NCBI GenBank assembly: GCA_963753165.1
Contig: CAVWBP010000024.1
Coordinates: 1-64,000 of the forward strand
DNA from: JAKLQR01 sp963753165
GTDB lineage: Bacteria > Nitrospirota > Thermodesulfovibrionia > Thermodesulfovibrionales > SM23-35
Direction of reading: 5' to 3'
DNA: 64,000 bases
The notes beneath the pieces were generated by a model, which saw only the letters and a program-made list of their open reading frames with translations, was not told where the DNA came from and searched no databases. A program made the translations under genes and the position numbers. Of the stretch, positions 61,073-64,000 are shown one piece after another. Position 1 is the stretch's first letter; each line of letters opens with the position of its first letter.

Positions 61073-61507
61073 ATGTCTGTTAAGGAACGCTGGAAGGGAA
61101 CAACCCCCATTCATTATGCTTCATCAGAGGTGAAAGCTTTACTGGAGAATCTCCTGAAATCGGATGAACGCGTAAAGATCGCGTATATTTTTGGCTCAAG
61201 AGTAAAAAAAGATAATCCTTTATCAGATATCGACATAGCAATCTATACATCAGAAGATTTTTTGTGGCAGGATTATTACCTGCTTTATGGAGAATGCTCA
61301 AAAATGCTTCATTCCGACAGATTAGATCTGGTATGGCTGAACAAGACAGAACCAATCCTGAGTTTTATGGTTATCAAAACCGGCAAAGTAATGTTTTTCC
61401 GTGATGAGGAAATACTGAACGATTTTGAAGTCAAAGCAAAGAAGAGATATTATGATTATCAGCTCTATTTAAAAAAGAGAGAGAAGGAGAGAGGGGTTGG
61501 TCTATAG
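61073..61507 (+). CDS. MNT-domain nucleotidyltransferase (antitoxin of HEPN/MNT pair)
   Basis: 144 aa from ATG 61073; upstream in-frame codons are unlikely to be used. Minimal nucleotidyltransferase with IAYIFGSRVKKDNPLSDIDI (GS...DxD, ~res 37-56) and RLDLVWLNKTEPILS (third Asp). In known MntA/HepT pairs this enzyme modifies the HEPN toxin. Overlaps the HEPN gene by 11 nt. Confidence 0.85.
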   Translation: MSVKERWKGTTPIHYASSEVKALLENLLKSDERVKIAYIFGSRVKKDNPLSDIDIAIYTSEDFLWQDYYLLYGECSKMLHSDRLDLVWLNKTEPILSFMVIKTGKVMFFRDEEILNDFEVKAKKRYYDYQLYLKKREKERGVGL

Positions 61508-61913
61508 CAGGGAGAGTCTTGTTAAACGTATTGAAAAATTGAAGGAATACAGACATGACCTCAGGGAAATGAAGGATATTACACTGGAGTACTATCTTAA
61601 GGACAAAAAAACAAAATATTCTATTGAACGCCTGCTTTTCCTGATATCCGAAAATATCCTTGATTTTCTTGACCATATGCTCTCTGCACAATTTGAGATT
61701 ATCAGCGAAAGCTATGAAGATATCCTCGAGAATGCTTATAAAAAATCACTGCTGAATGATCCTTTATATTTAAAAATGAAAGGTCTCGGAGGCTTCAGGA
61801 ATATCCTTGCCCATGAATATATGCGTCTTTCTGATGAAGAGGTATTCAGAAATTTCAGGAAGATGCTGGGAATGATAGACGAGATAATCCAAAGCCTTGA
61901 GGCAAAACTATAA
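61497..61913 (+). CDS. HEPN-domain ribonuclease toxin (HepT/DUF86-like)
   Basis: 138 aa from TTG 61497. All helical; catalytic RX4HXY motif as RNILAHEY in GGFRNILAHEYMRLSDEE (~res 100-117), matching active HEPN RNases. The Tyr is the residue modified by MNT antitoxins in the family. Coupled to the MNT gene. AT-richer than the flanking operons, consistent with a mobile defence or stabilisation module. Confidence 0.85.
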   Translation: MVYSRESLVKRIEKLKEYRHDLREMKDITLEYYLKDKKTKYSIERLLFLISENILDFLDHMLSAQFEIISESYEDILENAYKKSLLNDPLYLKMKGLGGFRNILAHEYMRLSDEEVFRNFRKMLGMIDEIIQSLEAKL

Positions 61914-62094
61914 ACTGCCGGAATTCTCTGACTAAAAAATCCACGACGTAGTCCTAAGTTTGTCCATAATGAAATTTGACCAACTCTCTCCCGTTTCTGT
62001 GTAAGCCGTTACATAGGTTTGTAAGCGCAGTTATTGTTTTAACGGTTGCTTAATTAAAAATATGAATAAAATCAGGCGGTTAAAAAATAAAAAC
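61914..62094. other. AT-rich spacer before the pilY1-like gene
   Basis: No gene seen. Contains an AT-rich tract (TTAATTAAAAATATGAATAA) that could bind an activator for the sigma-54 promoter just downstream; nothing more specific. Confidence 0.3.
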
Positions 62095-62110
62095 TGGTAT
62101 GGGAATTGCT
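62095..62110 (+). promoter_or_regulatory. Sigma-54 promoter of the pilY1-like gene
   Basis: TGGTATGGGAATTGCT matches TGGCACGN4TTGCW closely (GG-N10-GC). Predicted start ~62122, then RBS GGAGG and ATG 62174. Type IV pilus genes are often sigma-54 controlled. Confidence 0.65.
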
Positions 62111-62173
62111 CTCATCTTAAGTGACCCGTTTATTGACTCAGGAGACTTAAGCAACGCATCACTGGAGGCGAAT

Positions 62174-64000
62174 ATGTTAAAAAGACCCCGTTTTATTGCA
62201 AAAATATTCCTTATAGCAGCATTCATTTTTGTTTTTACCATCCCTGTTCCGGCTGCCATGAACGACTACTGTATCACCCCGCCTTTTATTGTCGGTGGCG
62301 TCAATCCGAATCTGCTCCTGATGATCGATAATTCAGCCAGTATGTTTGATCTCTCGTATCTTGATAAAGGAAGGTTTACCGGCACCTGTTCCGGAGGCGG
62401 TGTCTGCTCGAACACGGTCAGTTGTCCTGTTGGTCAGACCTGTAACAGCATAACCTATACCAGAGAGCCTATGTATTGTTACGACCAGACGTATAATTTC
62501 AGTTTTCACTATGTAGGAAATTATACAGACTGGTTTAGATATTATGAATATAATTTCGCAAATGGCTATTTTTGAAGAGGTGTAGCCTCCTTCCCGGCGA
62601 GCTGTGATAAATATATCCCCGGCACTTTGTGTATAAACGGGACTAACCTCAACAATGATATTAAGCCGAAAACAGTAACTACATTTATCGCAGAAGGGAA
62701 TTACCTGAACTGGCTTTCCGCATCCAAATTCGACATCCAGAAGCAGATATTGACAGGCGGCAAGTATGATGCGGTCAACACAGAACTGATCCAGGAAACG
62801 AGAGGATGTGTCGGAAGAAGGTTTATCAAAGAACCGATTAAGAATCAAACATATGTGGAAGGTTGGACAGCTTGCGCCGACCCGTTAACTTGTACCAGCA
62901 GTAGTTCATGTATTTGCCCCTTAGGCCTCACCTTTGGGATCAGAGGCCCCAAGCACCAATATAGTGAGACATTACTCTCCCCCGGGGGTCAGACATACCT
63001 CGAAATATACGCGGGAAACTACATTGAGAGCAACTGCCAGAAGGCGGTTGATGATATTGTGAATCAGGAAAACAAGAACACCATAACCAATGATATAGAG
63101 CTTTGTCTCGATTATGACAGTAAAGGAAAGTATTGCTCGCTGGATATAACCGTAAGCTGTGACGACGATGCGGACTGCGCAGGGACACCGGGAACTTGTA
63201 ATGGTATAGTATGAGGAGTTTGTGGCCCGTGGGAGCGACGGGGTTTGTGGAGTTACTGGTAACGCTGGAACCTGTACCGCCAATAATGGGACTTGTTCTG
63301 CGAGTAAAGCCTGCATCGGCGGCAGCAACGACGGAGCAGCATGCAATAATAATGGCCAATGTAACAGCGGGGTTTGTTCAAAGGAATGTACCAGCGGCGG
63401 CAAAACTGGTGCACCATGCAATAATAACAACGACTGCAAGTACAGTTCGTGCACAGCCGGCAAACCTGCTGGAACTCTTTGTAGTGTCAACTCCGACTGC
63501 GACCTGACAACCTGCACCAAAATGTCCAGGCGGCTTACATCGGGAATGTTTGCGTTGTAGCTTCTGACTGTAATAACAAAACGTGTACTGCAGGTCTGCC
63601 GAGCACGACCGCAGTGTACTTGTCGACACTGACTGCAATGCGGCTGCAGGCACGTGCGATCACTGATGCAAGTGTCGGAACATGTCATGTACAACGAACT
63701 GACTGCGCGATAGGCTATCTCGGGGTCTGCCAGAAGCCGGTGACGCAACAGATAAAATCCACCTTTGGCCAGAGCATCCATGAGTGCTATCAATACTGGA
63801 ATACCGGTGGCCCTGGTCGGGAATAACTGGTGGACAATGATGACGAATCCGTCGGGATGTAATCAGATATATAGGGAATACAAGATATGTAACGGCGGAG
63901 TCAAGGGACGGCAAAACATGTGTCGTAACCGCGGACTGCACAGGCGGGGGCACATGTATCAATGGTCCTGAGGCGATACGGCAGGGGAGCCCTATACTTG
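62174..64000 (+). pseudogene. PilY1-like / VWA Cys-rich surface protein, broken and cut by the window end
   Basis: Signal peptide from ATG 62174 (RFIAKIFLIAAFIFVFTIPV, cleavage after PAA), then FIVGGVNPNLLLMIDNSASM, a von Willebrand A start with the MIDAS DxSxS, as in PilY1-like pilus-tip proteins. An in-frame TGA at 62573-62575 interrupts it; the same frame continues (YLNWLSASKFDIQKQILTGG, QTYLEIYAGNYIESN) to 63214. A shift leads to Cys-rich repeats (NAGTCTANNGTCSASKACIG, ACNNNGQCNSGVC, PCNNNNDCKYSSC) to 63560; later fragments (FGQSIHECYQYWNTG, VALVGNNWWTMMTNPSGCNQ, CVVTADCTGGGTCINGPEAI) need further shifts. The C-terminal beta-propeller would lie beyond 64000. Confidence 0.65.

Noticed and set aside
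1..64000. CRISPR arrays and rRNA genes
   Set aside because: I looked for regularly spaced direct repeats and for 16S/23S/5S motifs and saw none; the dispersed palindromes are not evenly spaced.

Overview
The window looks like chromosome from an uncultured Gram-negative, at least partly anaerobic bacterium with about 47-50 % GC. The Gram-negative assignment rests on lipid A/Kdo genes (lpxB, waaA, lpxK), a heptose kinase and two outer-membrane porins. Other traits include a polyferredoxin/DUF362/aldo-keto reductase cluster, radical SAM enzymes, BioW-type biotin precursor synthesis, RtcB with archease, a PilY1-like pilus protein and several sigma-54-like promoters. This mix fits Nitrospirota (Thermodesulfovibrionia-like) or a deltaproteobacterial relative. 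That placement is inference from gene content, because no rRNA is present.

Layout. 0-5 kb: a minus-strand redox operon (aldo/keto reductase, DUF6599-type protein, DUF362 protein, membrane polyferredoxin), two members frameshifted. 5-8.5 kb: a scar region with the 3' half of a tRNA-Arg gene, coding debris, a complete IS3-family element that beheads a PilZ gene, and a receiver-PilZ protein. 8.5-25 kb: housekeeping genes (mnmG/rsmG, mgsA, khpA, rpsU, csp, nth/cobO, sodB, a YyaL-type thioredoxin protein, rfaE1) plus a tandem radical SAM pair. 25-38 kb: a porin, DUF401, rtcB/archease, a parvulin, hemL, orphan atpZ/atpI, and a phosphate island (porin, phoB remnant, DUF47, Pit). 38-48 kb: aroB/aroK, mnmA, an HD protein, a lipid kinase, bioW, zapA and a zapB-like gene, slt, a broken conserved gene, tRNA-Cys and tRNA-Gly. 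48-52.6 kb: trp genes with trpE in pieces, followed by an IS200-type element, then intact trpG and trpD. 52.6-59 kb: a lipid A operon, gnnA-gnnB-lpxB-waaA-DUF2062-lpxK, suggesting an amide-linked (GlcN3N) lipid A. 59-64 kb: yjbQ, a PD-(D/E)XK-like protein, trm112, an MNT/HEPN pair and a sigma-54-driven, heavily broken PilY1-like gene running off the window.

The most unusual property is repeat load. Four repeat classes are visible: (1) GTCAT...ATGAC palindromes (seven copies); (2) CCCCCTT/AAGGGGG hairpins, three of which sit in frame inside MnmA, LpxB and WaaA; (3) a ~190-bp element with ~28-bp terminal inverted repeats and a conserved core (three copies); (4) heptamer tandem repeats, one in frame inside BioW. 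Gene remnants also survive between genes (phoB N-terminus, DJ-1/PfpI C-terminus, tRNA-Arg half).

At least eight genes carry frameshifts, including normally essential lpxK. Either the sequence contains indel errors or this genome is decaying; the two cannot be separated from sequence alone, although trpE, the gene at 46.5-48.3 kb and the pilY1-like gene have clustered damage that looks more like decay or a badly resolved stretch.
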